64,000 bases of DNA from Laetiporus sulphureus 93-53 (GCF_001632365.1 NW_024468555.1:124001-188000); one strand, 5' to 3'. Shown: positions 45,001-58,668, numbered from the stretch's first letter. Notes: generated from the letters alone by a model not told the origin. Translations and numbers: made by a program.

Positions 45001-48000
45001 CCACACCACTTTCTCCGGTTCCGTACAGACGGAAGTGTACTGAACCAATGTCTTCCATGTTAATAGGTGCAGACCTACGAAATCAGTGGGTTATGCACAT
45101 TTAACGAGGCAATCCACCTCACCATTGCGCATTCAGACCTGGGAGTGCTATAGTTAAAAGCTTTTCTTCGCCAGTACGTATGAATTGGAGAGAGCAGCGT
45201 TCCCCAGGATCTAGAGTGGAACGTCCCCGCGGTGCGACCCCGTGCTCGCGGAACGCGATGGCTCGCGAGAAGTTGTTCTTGATGATGAATCTCGGAGCAA
45301 GGGTGATCACTTTGGTTAGTTTATACTTTCCGAGTCCCTCCGACCACGAAAGTCCGATATGGATTTCCTCTGATCTTTGAACCTGCGAAGGTACGGCTAG
45401 CCGTGTGTCGGCAGCGGGGGCATCAAGAGTTACGACCTATAGTGAATCTATCATCATCACCATCGTTACGAAAGAAGACGCTTGATTCATACAGAAGACC
45501 ACACTGAGTCGCCTATTCTGAAGGCGAAATCTTTTCCTTGGTCGTTCGGGTGAGAGAGCACTACAGAAAGAGATCTTCAACATCGGCTCAGCAGGTGTAT
45601 AGAAGCCCATACTGAATGGTATTGGTTTGGCAAGTATTTCTGCAATTCTCCATCAGAAATGTTCGCTCCATGCAGCCTGGAAGCACGAACCTCGTCGTGT
45701 TTCGCCCGCCATTTCTTGCGACGAGGCGATGCGATTGGACATTCCTGGCCGTACAGCAAATGGCAAGGACGTCTTGTTGATCACCAAATACGGGCAGTAT
45801 ATCTGAACTTTGAAAGAACTACCACCATCGACATGACGCCTTGTTTCAAACTTAATCAGGACTATCTTCAAGAGATACGCATTGTTGGCGACGCACACGT
45901 AATTCAATCTCAGTTCGAGTTTGCGATCTCTTGCATCCCTCAGAACAAGACGATGCTCGATATCGAAGTCTGAGCTACCGTCGGTGTTGATAATGGCGAA
46001 ATCGCTTTGCTTGAACGCTAGTTTGGATATTGAAGCGAGCTTTTACAGTTAAAGAACCAGAACACGCACGCGTCTCCTGAACCAGAATATTCAACAATAT
46101 GAGATGTCCCAGCTCCACCGAATGCACAGGCATCACGCCACCCATTCGGAGATAGCTTCGCCAGTTTTGATCCGTGTCTTTGTCATAGATGCGATATTCG
46201 ATATTATACGGCAAGAGATTCTCCAATTCGATGGGAGCACGTAATCTCACCGTGATCTTTGGGATTTTACTGGCAACAAGATGAGCATTCAATCACATGA
46301 CTACTAAGGATCCCTTGCAGGATTCTTCTCACCGTGTAGTGAGTTCGGTAGCATTAGTCTCAACCCACACTTGGAAGCGGAATGCAGATTCGTTTGGTTC
46401 CGTGTGTGGACACTTCAGAGTCAGATCGCGCTTAGCCACAAGGTCCTCCCATCGGACGGCGTGTGACCACTTATACCCGAATCCCTCTGATCAAAGAAAC
46501 AATATTAGTATGGCTAGCGAAAGCGGACGAAGGTGCTACACACGATCAGGCTGCACGCGTATCCTATCTCTGTTGACTGCCTCGATGGGAAGTGCATAGT
46601 CTTGCCCTGGTGCTATTGAATCCAGTCAGAAAAATTGTATCGCCGATATATCGAGCTCAGACATACCGATTTTCTCTACAGAATGGACCGGCTGTCCAGC
46701 CTCGTCCACTAAGGTCAACTCCAATGGATATAACGTATCGTTCACGACTCTGTATATGGACCGAAGCGTGACCACCTTGACGTTGCCCTGAACTCGAACC
46801 TCCACAAGTAATCGATGCGCATACTTGTCAGTTCGAGGCCTCAAAGAGAATGTAAATTCGCCTTCTCTATCTAGAGGAATACTTCGCAGAGGCTCCCATG
46901 GCTTGCCGATGAATTGCAGGCCTATGCTGTTATGCCCGCTGGAGGTCACATGCTTGACATTGTTGAGTCTAATACTGTACCATGCTTCTATTCGACTTAC
47001 CTCGCGCATGGTCTTCCAATCGTCAAATCTCCAGTCCGCCATCTTGCCACTAGTGATCTGCTTGGAAGTCGTCTCCTTGACATGGGTGCTGCCGTCAACA
47101 TCCGACCAGACGAAGATCGAAGACCCAGTGCGATTGAATATTCGATAGGGTGCATAGCTTCCTCGAGCTTTACGAAGGACACTTGCTCCCTCCTGGCCGA
47201 GCATCTTCATTGTCGAGATAGCAAGCTCGACGAATGTCGTCGTCACGTTGATATCCAGGCGGTCACGCGAGGATATGCTGGATTCCATGCCATCCGGCAC
47301 AGAAGTCTTCGTGATCTGCACAAACAATCAGTTGGGTCAAAAGTCAGGTATCAAGCTGATTCATACCGATACCGTGAACGTCCATGGATCAATCACTGTC
47401 GACGAAGTGTTAGATGATGCGAAAATTTTTGAGAATCATATACAGACGCGGCTCCCAATGAGAGTTAGATATGTTCCAGTAACTTATATGAATCCCTAGA
47501 GTCGACGTTGCATGTAACTATGCATGTTAGCCTAATAATACCTCCGCAGGACATTATGACTTACTTCTCCGGACCAATCTTTGGCACCAAGAATGAATGG
47601 CTTCACTTTGATATGTAGCAACGGTTGCTCATGAAGATCTCCGATCAGTACCAAACGCAAACCGTCAAAGGATCCATTGAACTGCGTGAGAAAGGAACTC
47701 AGGTTAGGATAGAATTGAATGCAGCTCCCGGAGATTAACTTGCTTGTTCTTTCGAGACCAACACATGGGATTGACCGATAGCCTTCACATGAGAGCTTCC
47801 AGTTCTTGAGGCTTTCCGAGGAGACGTTCCAAGCGAGGGTCGTTTCGCCGGAGTTGACTGTGAATGTTCTCGACTAGGAGAGATCTGCTGAGATGACGCC
47901 GCTGACTGGGCATACAACTCGAGAGCCCGGTTAACGATGGTCATGATCAAGTCGATGTCGCGATACGAAGAACGAAAGATGATCGGTTTGACCGAAATTT

Positions 48001-51000
48001 GTATGCTCGTCATTTGGTGAGATGAATTCGATCGACTGTCCATCGATAGTGTCAGGTCCACATCATCCAGAAAGCGCACACTCTCCGAGGTCTCGCGGCC
48101 CATACGTGTAAGCGACATTCCAAGATGGTCTACACTGAGAGCAAGTATACCCTAGCATCAGGCTGAGTCAGCGTGATTATTGAGACGATGAGCGTGCGAG
48201 CGAACCTGTTGTGAGAGGAGGATCTGTTTGACGCTTAGACGGATGGCCTGCGACTCTGGGTCGGAATCATCTTGCAGCACGCTAATGGAGACATCATGGA
48301 GGTCGAGGCGGAAACCTATCTGAGAGGACGGCGTATCGTTTCGACCTGTACCATCCGAGCGATTACTAGCAATATCGGACTGGGGTGTAAGGTCAGCTGA
48401 GAATGGGCTTGTGAAAAATGACAACAATGCAATGACGGGATCGACGGCAAAGATGACCTTAGGCGAATCTATTGTCACGACCGCTAGGGCAGAATCGTCC
48501 GTATGAGACTTCGTGTATAAGAGCATTACTTGATTGCGTTCATGCTTCGCGGCCGGTATGATCTCCCGAAACTTGGAGTTGCCAGGTCGTGTATTGTTCA
48601 TCGTCAATGATTTGAATATCAGTTGCACTTCAATAGCTCCATCTGCCAGAAGCTTCATCCGCAGACTATTGTGATTCAAGGCAAATCGCACTATCCCGTG
48701 TTCTTTGAGGCTGGACTCCATGATCGCTGAATCATCGTACAGATGTAGCTTGACAGCGTCAACCGTGACAACTAGATCCAGCGAAGTCCAGCTGCGCAAA
48801 TTACCAGGCATCTCCTTCGGTCGCAATTCTGGTTGCAAGTCTACCATCGGTGTCGACGGAGAAGCTATCTGCGCGCTTGAGGTCTGAGGCGATACAGCGG
48901 AGACTTCGGTAGCTTGCGCATCGCCTTCGGGCGCACCGGCCAACACCCTAGGAATGGACTCGGATAGCATTATGAGCAGACTGTACTGCGTTTGAGTCAA
49001 ATGCAAACGGACGTCGGATATGTCTATTGCAGCCTATCAAGACAGTTACAGAGAAAATATTAGAGAGAATAAAGTGTCACATGCCTGGGTATCTGGCTGG
49101 TCGATACTCTTTGAGCGATCAATCCCGCTAATCTGAATGACGTTTGCATCGATGTCGATGTCATCGACAAGCTTGAGTGCGAAGGACTCGTTCCCTTGGT
49201 AGTATATCGTCGATGCAAGCTGTATTCCATGAAGAGTAGCTGCGGTGTGGGCGGCGACGCCCTCATATCTATTACTGGCTTTGAATTCGCCAAGACGCAA
49301 TGTGAGCACATCCTGCGATTGACGAGCATCAGATGGGAAAATAACTATGGGGGTCTTGATCGACACGTCGAACTGCATGCGTTCAATCTCTGACGCCCTC
49401 TGCGCCGCAGCCTCGGCAGCTGCATCATACAACCCTTTGAGCTTAGCAAGTTTCGTGACGAAGAGATAGATATCGTGCAGGGACTGCTCCAAGTAGTGCA
49501 TTTTCAACGATCCGGCCTTGAGGGATACAGCTGACATGGCACCCTTGGAATTAATCTTATCCGCTGGGTCGAAGGTCTGATACTGGAATTCCGCAAAGTT
49601 ATCTCCCTCAATTGAGAGAATTTGCTTGAACGCCGGGAGGGAAGTCTCTATGGGAGAGTCGTCGCACAGGTCCAGACTGCCTAGTCTGCCCCCGATGTGC
49701 ATGGTATTTGCGCGCAAAAAAATCGAAACATCTGCCGTCGACAGTGAGAGCGTGGCGAGTCTGATATCGTTGTTGATGAGGATGACTACGCCAAATGTCA
49801 GCTCTGTACAGCTGTTTACGGCTGCCGTGAAAGCAATGATATACCTTGGATTCCGGCTAACTTGAGGACCACTTTGATCTTGTCTGAAACGCTGTCGTTT
49901 GCTGCCTTCTGCCCGATGAGGATCGCTGTATCAGCAGCAGCTACATCTGGCGAAGGCTTCGGGGTAGTATTCGTCCTATCCGGCACAAACGTAGTCATGA
50001 TGAATTCGTACAGAGAAAGCACTGGTTCTGGAGCAGCACGGAAAATGAAAGTGGTGAATTTCACGTCGACGTTCTGATCGATGCCTTGGTATCTCGACTG
50101 ATATTCCGGGGACAAAGGCTGGACCCTGTTATACTTGACTATCAAGAGGTCCTCGTTGTTGCTCTCCCCAGCCGAGGAAATGCATTCCATTGGTTCCTTG
50201 CCGGGCTGGAAAACGTTCATGGATACCGAGCTACATCAGGATTTAGTGCACGCCAGGACGGTGATGCAACAACTAACCTCAAGTTGATATCGACAGTCAT
50301 AACATACTTGGCCATAGAAAAGGCAAGGGCAAACCGCTCGAAAGCGACATCGCCCATGGCTCTCTCTCCGCCATCCACGGTAGATTTGTAGAGAGATGCC
50401 CGTAGAACATCTACCTGGAAATTGAACTCCACGAGATGTTGATGCAGCGCGGAAGCCTGCTCTTATTGTGAGTCCATAACGATGCCATCACGATAGTGTG
50501 AAACTCGCATACACTTGTGATAGTCTCTCCAGCATCAAAGAACTCCTCCTCTTCATCTTCATGATCATCGCTAGCAACGGATGCAGTCTCACTTTGTCCA
50601 TCATCTACACTGTATTCGGCCTTGCCGGAGTCAAATAGCCCTGACGGCAGCCTGAACGCGCCCGATACATGAGGACCGAGTGTCGGACGTGCGACTGCCT
50701 TGTCCTCATCACCATCGAAATTCGGGACAGTAACGTCAATCAGCCGCATAAGAGATTTGTACTTCGTATCGGACAGGTTGACCTGCAGGCTAGGCAGATG
50801 TCCCGAGATTTTGAAACGGGAGAGGTTGTAGGCAGTCGGCACTATGGAGTTCTGGACTTGCAGATCGAGCGTTATGCGCTCCAATAGATGCAAATTGTCG
50901 TGTCCTTCAGATGTCAACGCATCCATGCATGATTGAAGATCATTGCCAACGAGGAACTACGGAAGCATTGGTACAACCATACGCGCAGTCCACTAGCACC

Positions 51001-53923
51001 TACCTGAGTATCCTTGAGTCGCACTGACAGTCGGTCGTACATCATTGATTCCAAACGCTTGTAGTCCTCCTCGGTGTATTCCTGCTTGCGCTTCGCTTGG
51101 ATTTCCTTAATAGCGTCCTTGTTGCCTAACTGGCTCTCGATGGCAATGTGTCCGGCGTCAATCACAAGATGCTTGCACTCGTGCGTCGTGATGCTGAATT
51201 GTCATCAGCAAGAACGGCACAATTTCATGCGGCACCACTCACTCCTCGGGTATGATGATGATGGGTGCATTTAGGTCCATGTGTACATCAAGAGTTTTAT
51301 GCGTCTGCAGCGCATACTCGAGCCCCGCTCGTGTCTCTTTCCGTAGACCTTCCAGGGTTTGACTCGCTACATCCTGAGATTGAATGAGGCTACAGTCGTG
51401 TTTACGAGTCTCGTGACGTACCAAGAGCGCCTCAACCGACTCCAACTGACTAGAAGGCGGCTTGAAGAACTTGTATATCGCTTCGACATAGCCTCTGTGG
51501 TAGACGATCTCCATGTAGCGCATCTTCACCTGCAGTGCACTATCGGCTCGTTCATCAAGCGGATTCTGCTCGAATTTGAGGTAGAAGAAAGGGTCAACCA
51601 TTTCTGTGATCTTTTCCCCTTCACGAATTGCTTGGGTCTTCACCACATCGCCACCGCCCTGCCTCTCCTGCACGTGCACTATCTGTTTGTACAGCGTGCT
51701 CTTCGTCGTGCCATCATAGACCGCAAAACCTCCAAGCGACACCGACGTCTCAAAGTTATCTGGCCTTTCGATGAAGGTGACCTGGAATACATCGGACACG
51801 ATAGATGTGATTTCCGCATCGCGTCCATGCGGATCCATCTTCAACGCAAACGATCCCCGATCAAGCTGTGCAACGACACGTGTCTTGAGAGCGTCACGCG
51901 GCACTTCCAGGGATTCCGCGATAGCAGCCTTCTCATCGTAGTCGAGGACCTCGTACAGTTCTCTGCGTTGCTCATCCGTCATTTCTCCGGTGAACATGGA
52001 ATCTTCCAGCTTTGATTCTGTCGTATCAGAAGAGCTGGAAGAGCCCCACAGCCAGCTGGACCAGCTCGTGCGAGCCTGAACCTCCTGCTTCTGCTTGTTC
52101 TCTTCTTCCACCTTCTTCCGTGACGCCATATCTTTGCGCAGCTGCGAGCGCGCGATAGAGCGATAGAACCGGAGGTCCTCATAAGAGAGCTTCTCTTCAA
52201 GAGACGTAAGTTCAGCCGCCTCCTGAACATGATTATCGCATGAGCTACGGAGCATGCCGGAGGGATAGCTTTAATGATAGCTTTAATGACTCACCGGATC
52301 TGAAAGAGGATTGAGCTGTTTCTTCTTGAACAACTCGAGATATCGATGGCGATCGTCACGTCGTTCGGCGAAATATGCCCAAGCCCACCTCCTTCGACGT
52401 TCATGTACCTCATCTAGAATGGCCCGTCCGGCAAAGCGGATTAATGCTCTTGGTCGATTTTGCTCGAACTCCTCGGTAGACGGGCGGTATCTCTGATACT
52501 ACATGCGTGGTTATTGCTAAGAAGCAGCAGACTTCTCAGTCAAGGATTCGCTCACCTGATGCTGCCGCATGTAAAAATGATACATGTCGACCAGCGAGAT
52601 GGCATCCCGATATTGGTTGTCATCCAAAAGCACACCGATTTCGTTGAAGAACAGCTGAACATCGAAACGTGGCGTGTCTTTCGTCAGTTCGTGATTCATC
52701 ATAATCTGGAAAACCCATCAGATCATGTATACATTAGTCCTGTTGCGTTGCCTACCCTCCCTTCCCCTGTCACAGGCTTGAGAATGAACTGATGGTTCGG
52801 CATGTAGTCCCCTTGCGAGATCTGTGTTGCGCGGATTTAGCCAGCAAACTCTAAATTTGAGTACAGACGCTTCCCTGTTCAGTAAATCTTTGAATGAAAT
52901 CCGCATGAGAAAGTCCTGCCATGCTCCCTGCATCGGTATCGAAATAGAGTGCTAGAGATTCGAGCTTGGCTAGCTATACATAATTAGATGTATATGCAGA
53001 ATTTCGCCGAAGAACATCTGATCAATTTACCTTATGAATCGCGCCAGCCTTGCTATCAATGAACGCGGGCTCCCATAGCTCATTGACAGATACGGCAGTA
53101 AATCCAGCCAACGTCAAACCAGTAGCAAAAGGATGCTGCACAAGCGGTTAGAAACGCGTTTAATGCTAGGATGGAACGCCGATGCTTACTCCAGGAACAC
53201 TCATTTTGTCCTCATATCGCATATGGATGTTCTTCACGGATACCTGGAGGTTATTCACAATTTTGGTAATGAGCGATTCGATCAAGCCTTGTGGCTCTGC
53301 AGAGTCTATCGGACATATGAGTTATCAGTTGAATGTGATAGCTTCCTACGCTGTCTTGCCTTGCGATACGTCTGATTGGCCACGCACATGCAATAGTTCA
53401 GCATTCTCGAGACGCTCCATTTTCGCCGCTTGTTTCCTCTTCTCTTCTTCTTCCGGATCATACGTGGATTCGGCAGAGGGCACAACAAGCAGGTATACAT
53501 CTTCGACCAAGACTTCCACTGGTTGATTCCCAAGATTCATCCAGTGCAGGGAGAGCGTGAACTTTCCGAGGTGACCTGCAAGCATGTTAAACGTCTCATA
53601 CGAGCATTCAAAGAGTCACCACACCTTCGATCACATCGACTGGCAGTCTGAACTTGTCGAGAGCGCCTTTCTTCAGCCGCAGATTCCTCAAGGTTACACG
53701 ACCTTTCCGCACCCATCAGCACCTGAGAGTGAGCAATTGCCGGTTCACACACCTTGCCCGATTCCATAGCTGACCTGTCCCATGTCCAGATTCTCGACAT
53801 ATGGGGCGAGGAGGCGATTGAACACCTGTAACCGTGGTGCAATGAGCAGCCGACTCCGCATCAATCCTGAGCGATACACACGATGTTCAAGACCTCCTTG
53901 GCGGGGTCCGACCACCACACCAT
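42094..53923 (-). CDS. VPS13: Vps13 bridge-type lipid transfer protein
   Basis: Vps13 forms a long hydrophobic groove that moves lipids between organelles at contact sites. The gene spans 11.8 kb with dozens of short introns, and I estimate about 3,100-3,200 residues. The start, [15 protein letters not shown], joins [20 protein letters not shown], then [20 protein letters not shown], the chorein N-domain. Further on are [34 protein letters not shown] and [20 protein letters not shown], long beta-rich repeats (50000-44000), and the C-terminal blocks [20 protein letters not shown] and [15 protein letters not shown]. The end is [19 protein letters not shown], then MDS and TGA-type stop at 42094. 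All frame changes I checked coincide with GT/AG borders, so the gene looks intact. Confidence 0.93.
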
Positions 53924-55127
53924 TGTCAAAACGGGCCCTGTGCTGTAAGCCAATCGCGGCGATATATGCGAGCGAGATTGAAGGCAACAGATACACTCGT
54001 TGTGGAGGACTGAGCGCCGCGAACACGTTCCTGTCTTGGACGTCACGGCCCAAAACGGTAATCATCAAGTGACTCTCACAACTTCCTCGATCACGTTCAG
54101 TGCCATTTTTTTTAATATCCCGCGTGCTACAACTGCAGTAGACAGCGACAGTAAGGGAGTCTGAGGTTGTGGGCGAAAGGCGGAGGACGGAGAGGGCGTG
54201 TATGTAGGTAGACTAATCGACGGTGTATGTACGGCAGGCATCACATTGCGATTTCACCATCGTCGATCGAACAAGTATTCGAACGACTGCGGTGACCGGC
54301 ATCATGTTTAGCGGGACTGGGAAAGGATCAGGCCTTCAGGGATCTATTGCTCAGTGTTCGATATTCCAGAGTGGCCTTTTGGACCCTATGCTCCCGAAAG
54401 TACGTAAGGACCCTACTCCCTCCGCGTCCGCCTTGAAATTCCTCAGGCTGGCCAGAATGTTGGGCTGTATGTTGATCCATGAGGGGGTGCTTTAGTCTTT
54501 TGCGACGTACGATAGTAGTCGTGTTTTCGCACCGTTGCCAGCATTTATCGCTCATCTTCCGGATCTTTCCCAACCATCGTTTGTAGCAGTTAATTGCCGT
54601 AGCTTGCACTATCTAGACAGCGCGGTGCCCCGAGCAGGTCTATAGCATCCAAGGAACGAGACAGAATTAGCTACGCATTTCCCCGCTCCCCACACGCCCT
54701 TGCAAAACCATGAGCCTGAGAGTTCGATTCGGTAGTACATTTCCAACTACCATTCCGTCCACCCCCGCTCGACTATCCTTGCCTCGTCCTCTGCTCCACC
54801 GACATCGAATGGTGCTGTGACAGCGAGCCGCGAGCGCTCCGGGTCGGCATGTGATGGCATCGAGTTATTCGTTCAGAGTGGCAACTCTTTTAAAACCAGC
54901 TGACAGCCGAGAATTGTTCTCGAACTTATTTTGTCTCTGCCACCGATCAGTCCCGTGTAACGCTATACTTCCCGGGATGCTCCGCGAAGGGGTGCAACGA
55001 GGAGCCCGTTTCTACAATACATATAAGTACACTCCAGAGGGGACCTTAGAGCCCCGCTGCTCCAGCTTGACTCGCCATTCCCCACATTCTGCCCCACCAT
55101 CCAGTCAAACATTAGTCTTCTGTCAAG
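53924..55127. other. VPS13 promoter region and intergenic DNA, no gene seen
   Basis: A minus-strand frame upstream of the VPS13 start (to 54068) continues the first exon but lacks conserved character, so I treat it as leader. The plus-strand frame at 54223-54495 has no domain. The part at 54860-55120 is CT-rich and leads into the small gene at 55128. Confidence 0.45.
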
Positions 55128-55886
55128 ATGATGTCTGTTATGCCACAGCCAGCCCACCAGCCTGCGCAGCTGCCTCTGCACGTCGACGACCATCAGCCCT
55201 TGGATGTGCAGTTGAACGAGGTGAGCAGCGTGCAGGCCCTACTGAGGTCGCTCGACGCTGATTGCAATGAATGTGTCGCAGCTGGGTGACCTTGAAGACG
55301 CCCTGGAACCCTTTGCACAGTAGGTCGATCCCCCTATTTTGTTACGTACAATCTGCTGAGCCTTCTTCTAGATTAATCCGTCGTTCCGGTCGTTCCGTGC
55401 GATTGCACTGCACAATTCCGACGATATGCTCCTCGTCGTATCCCACATGTACGTGCCGCACAGGCCCTACGTTGCGTCAGTCGTCTGATTGCGATCGAGC
55501 AGGTTACGACCTTCACGACCTTCATGATCTACGTTCGCGTTCACTATTATTCGTCCATAATTTGGTGGAATTGCTCCGCTCTTCGGGGGTAAGTTCTAAC
55601 GTGGCATATCAACGAAGTGACAGCATGCTGAATTGATCTCATAGATAACTGCCTCTTATCGGCTGCAGCCGTCCAATTCCCCCATCTGTCTTGTCTGTGC
55701 GTTGCCGTTAGGGCTGGATGCGAACAAGATGAAAGCTGCAGCGGCAGCAGCCATCCAAAACGCGCACTTCGAGTCTAAGTATGTCGTGCAATCTATCATC
55801 CGCAGGGCATCGTCTGACCATGCCACGACAGGGAGAAAGCGTTGTTAGCTGACCTCCAGGACGGGCTCGCACTCATCATCACATAG
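55128..55886 (+). CDS. Small hypothetical protein, several short exons
   Basis: Exon 1, 55128-55220, reads MMSVMPQPAHQPAQLPLHVD and ends QLNE before a GTGAGC donor. The next exon from 55282 reads LGDLEDALEPFA before a GTAGGT donor. The last two exons are clear: KMKAAAAAAIQNAHFES joins, across an intron at 55789-55830, to KEKALLADLQDGLALIIT and TAG 55884-55886. The middle exons between 55372 and 55690 are not resolved, because three frames compete. The product is small, helical and Ala-rich at its end, which suggests a subunit of a complex, but I do not recognise it. A 5' leader with a CT-rich tract precedes the ATG. Confidence 0.4.
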
Positions 55887-56683
55887 CATCCTCGGACTCC
55901 CACATCTTTTCTACTCTCTTCCTCTCATCGGGCGACTGGAATCTTTTATACATCATCGTTTGTTTGTTCGACTTGTGTATCTATATCCGTCTAGCTATCC
56001 CCATCTGAGTAGTCTCCGTGCAGTAACACTAGTACCGTCTATAAGCTCTCTTGCAATGCATAACGCTATCTTTTCTTTTTCACGTGCCTTATCCGGATCA
56101 ACGGCGTGTTGCTTATGCAGGATCATGCGGACAGGTCAAGCTAGGTTGCGCAGAACTGTGGCTCACCTTTCCTCCATATGAGCTGTTTCCAATTCCAGTT
56201 CCCCCCCCCCCCCCCCCCCCCCAATTGCCCCCATGCACCGTGAGCGGCCTTGGGGATCGGTACAGAACAAGCAGAGGTGGAGAGCGATCTCAGCATTGGG
56301 GACGGATGCGGCCGAATGGACGTTGAGTGGTTACGCGAGACTACCCTCGTCGCCCGCGTGAGTCGGAGATGATATATACGGTCATGTACAGGTTGGCGTT
56401 GAGTATACCGCATTATAAGGATGTCGCATCGTGGAATAATTTACCGCAGCAAGGTCGCCTTCACATGAAGGACACCTCCGAGCGTAAGTAGGATCGAACG
56501 ATATATGCGTGGAGAGCAGAGAGCGTACATTGCGTTGGGAGTCCCCAGAGAAGCGCCGGGTCGGGTTCGGGGATCGAAATTTGTTGGAAGCACGCGCTTT
56601 TGCCAGCGACCTCGAAAGCGCGCTCCATAAATCAAAACAACAACCTGTCCCCTCCTTTTCTTTACCTCTTCCTTCGGTTCCCC
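55887..56683. other. Intergenic, includes a C homopolymer
   Basis: No gene is seen. A run of 22 C lies at 56201-56222. The right half leads into the elongase promoter, with a CT-rich leader at about 56640-56680. Confidence 0.5.
56201..56222. repeat. C homopolymer, 22 nt
   Basis: There are 22 consecutive C residues on the plus strand. Its length is likely to be unstable and uncertain in the assembly. The G-rich minus strand could form quadruplex-like structures. Confidence 0.95.
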
Positions 56684-57969
56684 ATGGCTCCTCTCGCTGA
56701 CTTCCTTGCGCGCACGGTCCCCATCTCGCTCCCAGACCACCTGAGGAGCTATGTCGTGGGGAAGACACCCTTGTCGACGCCGCAGGAAGTGTTCCCGGCT
56801 CTCGTCGCATACCTCGTCATCGTCTTCAGTCTACGAGCGTACATGAAGAACAGGCCGCCACTGAAGCTCCAGCGGCTCTTCCAGCTCCACAACATTATCC
56901 TCAGTGCTGGCAGTGGTCTGCTGCTCGCTTGCATGATCGAGGAGATTGCGCCGCTATACTACAAGAACGGCACCTTCTGGGCAATGTGCAACGAAGGGAT
57001 GTGGACGGATGTGAATGCTGCTGCTCTTGCTGAGTCGACCTACTTTTGACTGAATTGCGTCCATAGAGGCTTGAGTTCTACTATTTGATCAACTACTACT
57101 TCAAGTACCTCGAGCTCATCGACACCGTGTTCTTGGCGCTCAAGAAGAAGCCTCTCGGTACGATGTCCTCGACGCGTTACGGCGCGTGTTGACTGATTGT
57201 GCACTGTCCTTCAGCTTTCCTGCACGTGTACCACCACTCTGCAACGGCTTTACTATGTTATACTCAGCTCAACGGGAAGACCAGCGTGGTACGTGGCATG
57301 CAGTGTGGCCTCATTAGATGCACTCTGACTATGCTGTGCAGCAATGGATCCCCATTTCGATCAACTTGTCTGTCCACGTTCTAATGTGTGAGTACGTGTC
57401 AAGTAGGTCTATGCTTTGTGCTAATAACGCTTCAGACTACTACTACTACGCGACCGCTGGTGGTGCCAAGATCTGGGTACATACCTTCTCTATCTGCTAT
57501 CATTCGGTTTCTGAAATCTTGCCTGCAGTGGAAGAAGCATTTGACGACTATGCAAATTGCACAGTTCATCATTGACCTGTTCGCCGTGTACTTCGGAAGT
57601 GAGTGAGAGCCTTGCCACGGCTGGACGGCTGGACGGAATAACTGACGTCAGACTGAAGCTTATTCGTACTATGCAGCCAATTATTTCAGCCCACTACTGC
57701 CCACGATGGGTTCTTGCGCCGGCACTGAGTCCGCTGCGGTCTTCGGCTGTGCTATCTTGTCGAGCTATCTGGTCCTCTTCATCCAGTTCTACATCAACAC
57801 ATACAAGAAGCCGGCAAAGGGCAAGGCGCCCGTGGCAAACGGCAAGGCTGTAGCAAATGGCAAGCCTGTGGCAAACGGCAACGGTATTGCGAATGGTCAT
57901 GGGTGCGTACCCAATGCCGGGCCATGTAATACATTTCTCATGTCTCGCTTCAGGCACAAACTGGAGTAA
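56684..57969 (+). CDS. ELO-family very-long-chain fatty acid elongase
   Basis: ELO proteins are ER membrane condensing enzymes that add two carbons from malonyl-CoA to acyl-CoA. The start [20 protein letters not shown] precedes hydrophobic segments ([38 protein letters not shown]). Catalytic blocks are [20 protein letters not shown], then [20 protein letters not shown] with the HxxHH box, and [20 protein letters not shown]. Later exons encode the last membrane spans ([37 protein letters not shown]). The tail contains VANGK-type repeats ([19 protein letters not shown]) and ends HKLE. Introns are short and in phase. The last one (57903-57953) is 51 nt with no stop, so its retention would insert 17 residues. 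Chain-length preference cannot be read from sequence. Confidence 0.92.
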
Positions 57970-58668
57970 TCTGTTCCGGGGCCAAAGAAGAACGTTCTCA
58001 CGGGATCACCGGAGTCAGAAAACCTTACGACAGCAGTCCATGACTGACCATCATATCCTCGCTTCGTCGCAGAGATACCCGTTGGCGCGACATATAACAA
58101 CTGCATACTGACATCGTCTGTTTACTATTTGATTTTCACTACCATAGGTTCATTTTAATTGTACATTGGGGTCAAGAAAACGTCGCGTCCGACCCAGCAC
58201 ATCCGGACAGTTCGCCGGGGTTTTTTATGTCTTTGCATACGATGTAGACTTGTGGAGTAGTAATGACGAGCGCTGGTGACCTGGGACAGGTTGGTGTTGG
58301 TGAAGATGTGTTCACTAACTCTTGATCCGACCATGATCCCGAATTGAAATGCATTGCGGTATTTGCAGCAGACGCCACAGGGGAGTAAAGATCTGATCTG
58401 ACTGTATGCGAATTGAAGCTGTGCCATCACTGCGCTGCCTCGCATGTCTCGCCCCACCTGAGCACTCTCAAACACCTTGCATCTGCTCAACAACCTCAAT
58501 CTGTCGAATTGCCTTTTGCACCAGCTTCTCAGTCCGGCAACAGCGGCACACGCGTGGATCTCGACCTGCCTGCCGCCAATGCACGCGTATGGGAACTGTT
58601 CAACCTGTTTGATATTCTCCTAGTTCCATACCCTGTGCTATAGTATACCTTTCTCTTGACTCCATACC
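57970..58668. other. Elongase 3' flank and RasGAP upstream region
   Basis: The stretch 58413-58643 is open on the plus strand and looks coding (LSTLKHLASAQQPQSVELPF, then LDLPAANARVWELFN). It could be an upstream exon of the RasGAP gene or a small separate gene. I could not find in-phase splice borders for it. The rest holds no gene. Confidence 0.35.

Noticed and set aside
53924..54068. N-terminal extension of Vps13 from an upstream Met
   Set aside because: The conserved N-terminus begins [10 protein letters not shown]. The upstream residues lack conserved character, and the first intron follows this exon.
54720..54740. GTTCGATTC resembling a tRNA T-loop
   Set aside because: The flanking bases do not pair and no anticodon arm or acceptor stem is found upstream.
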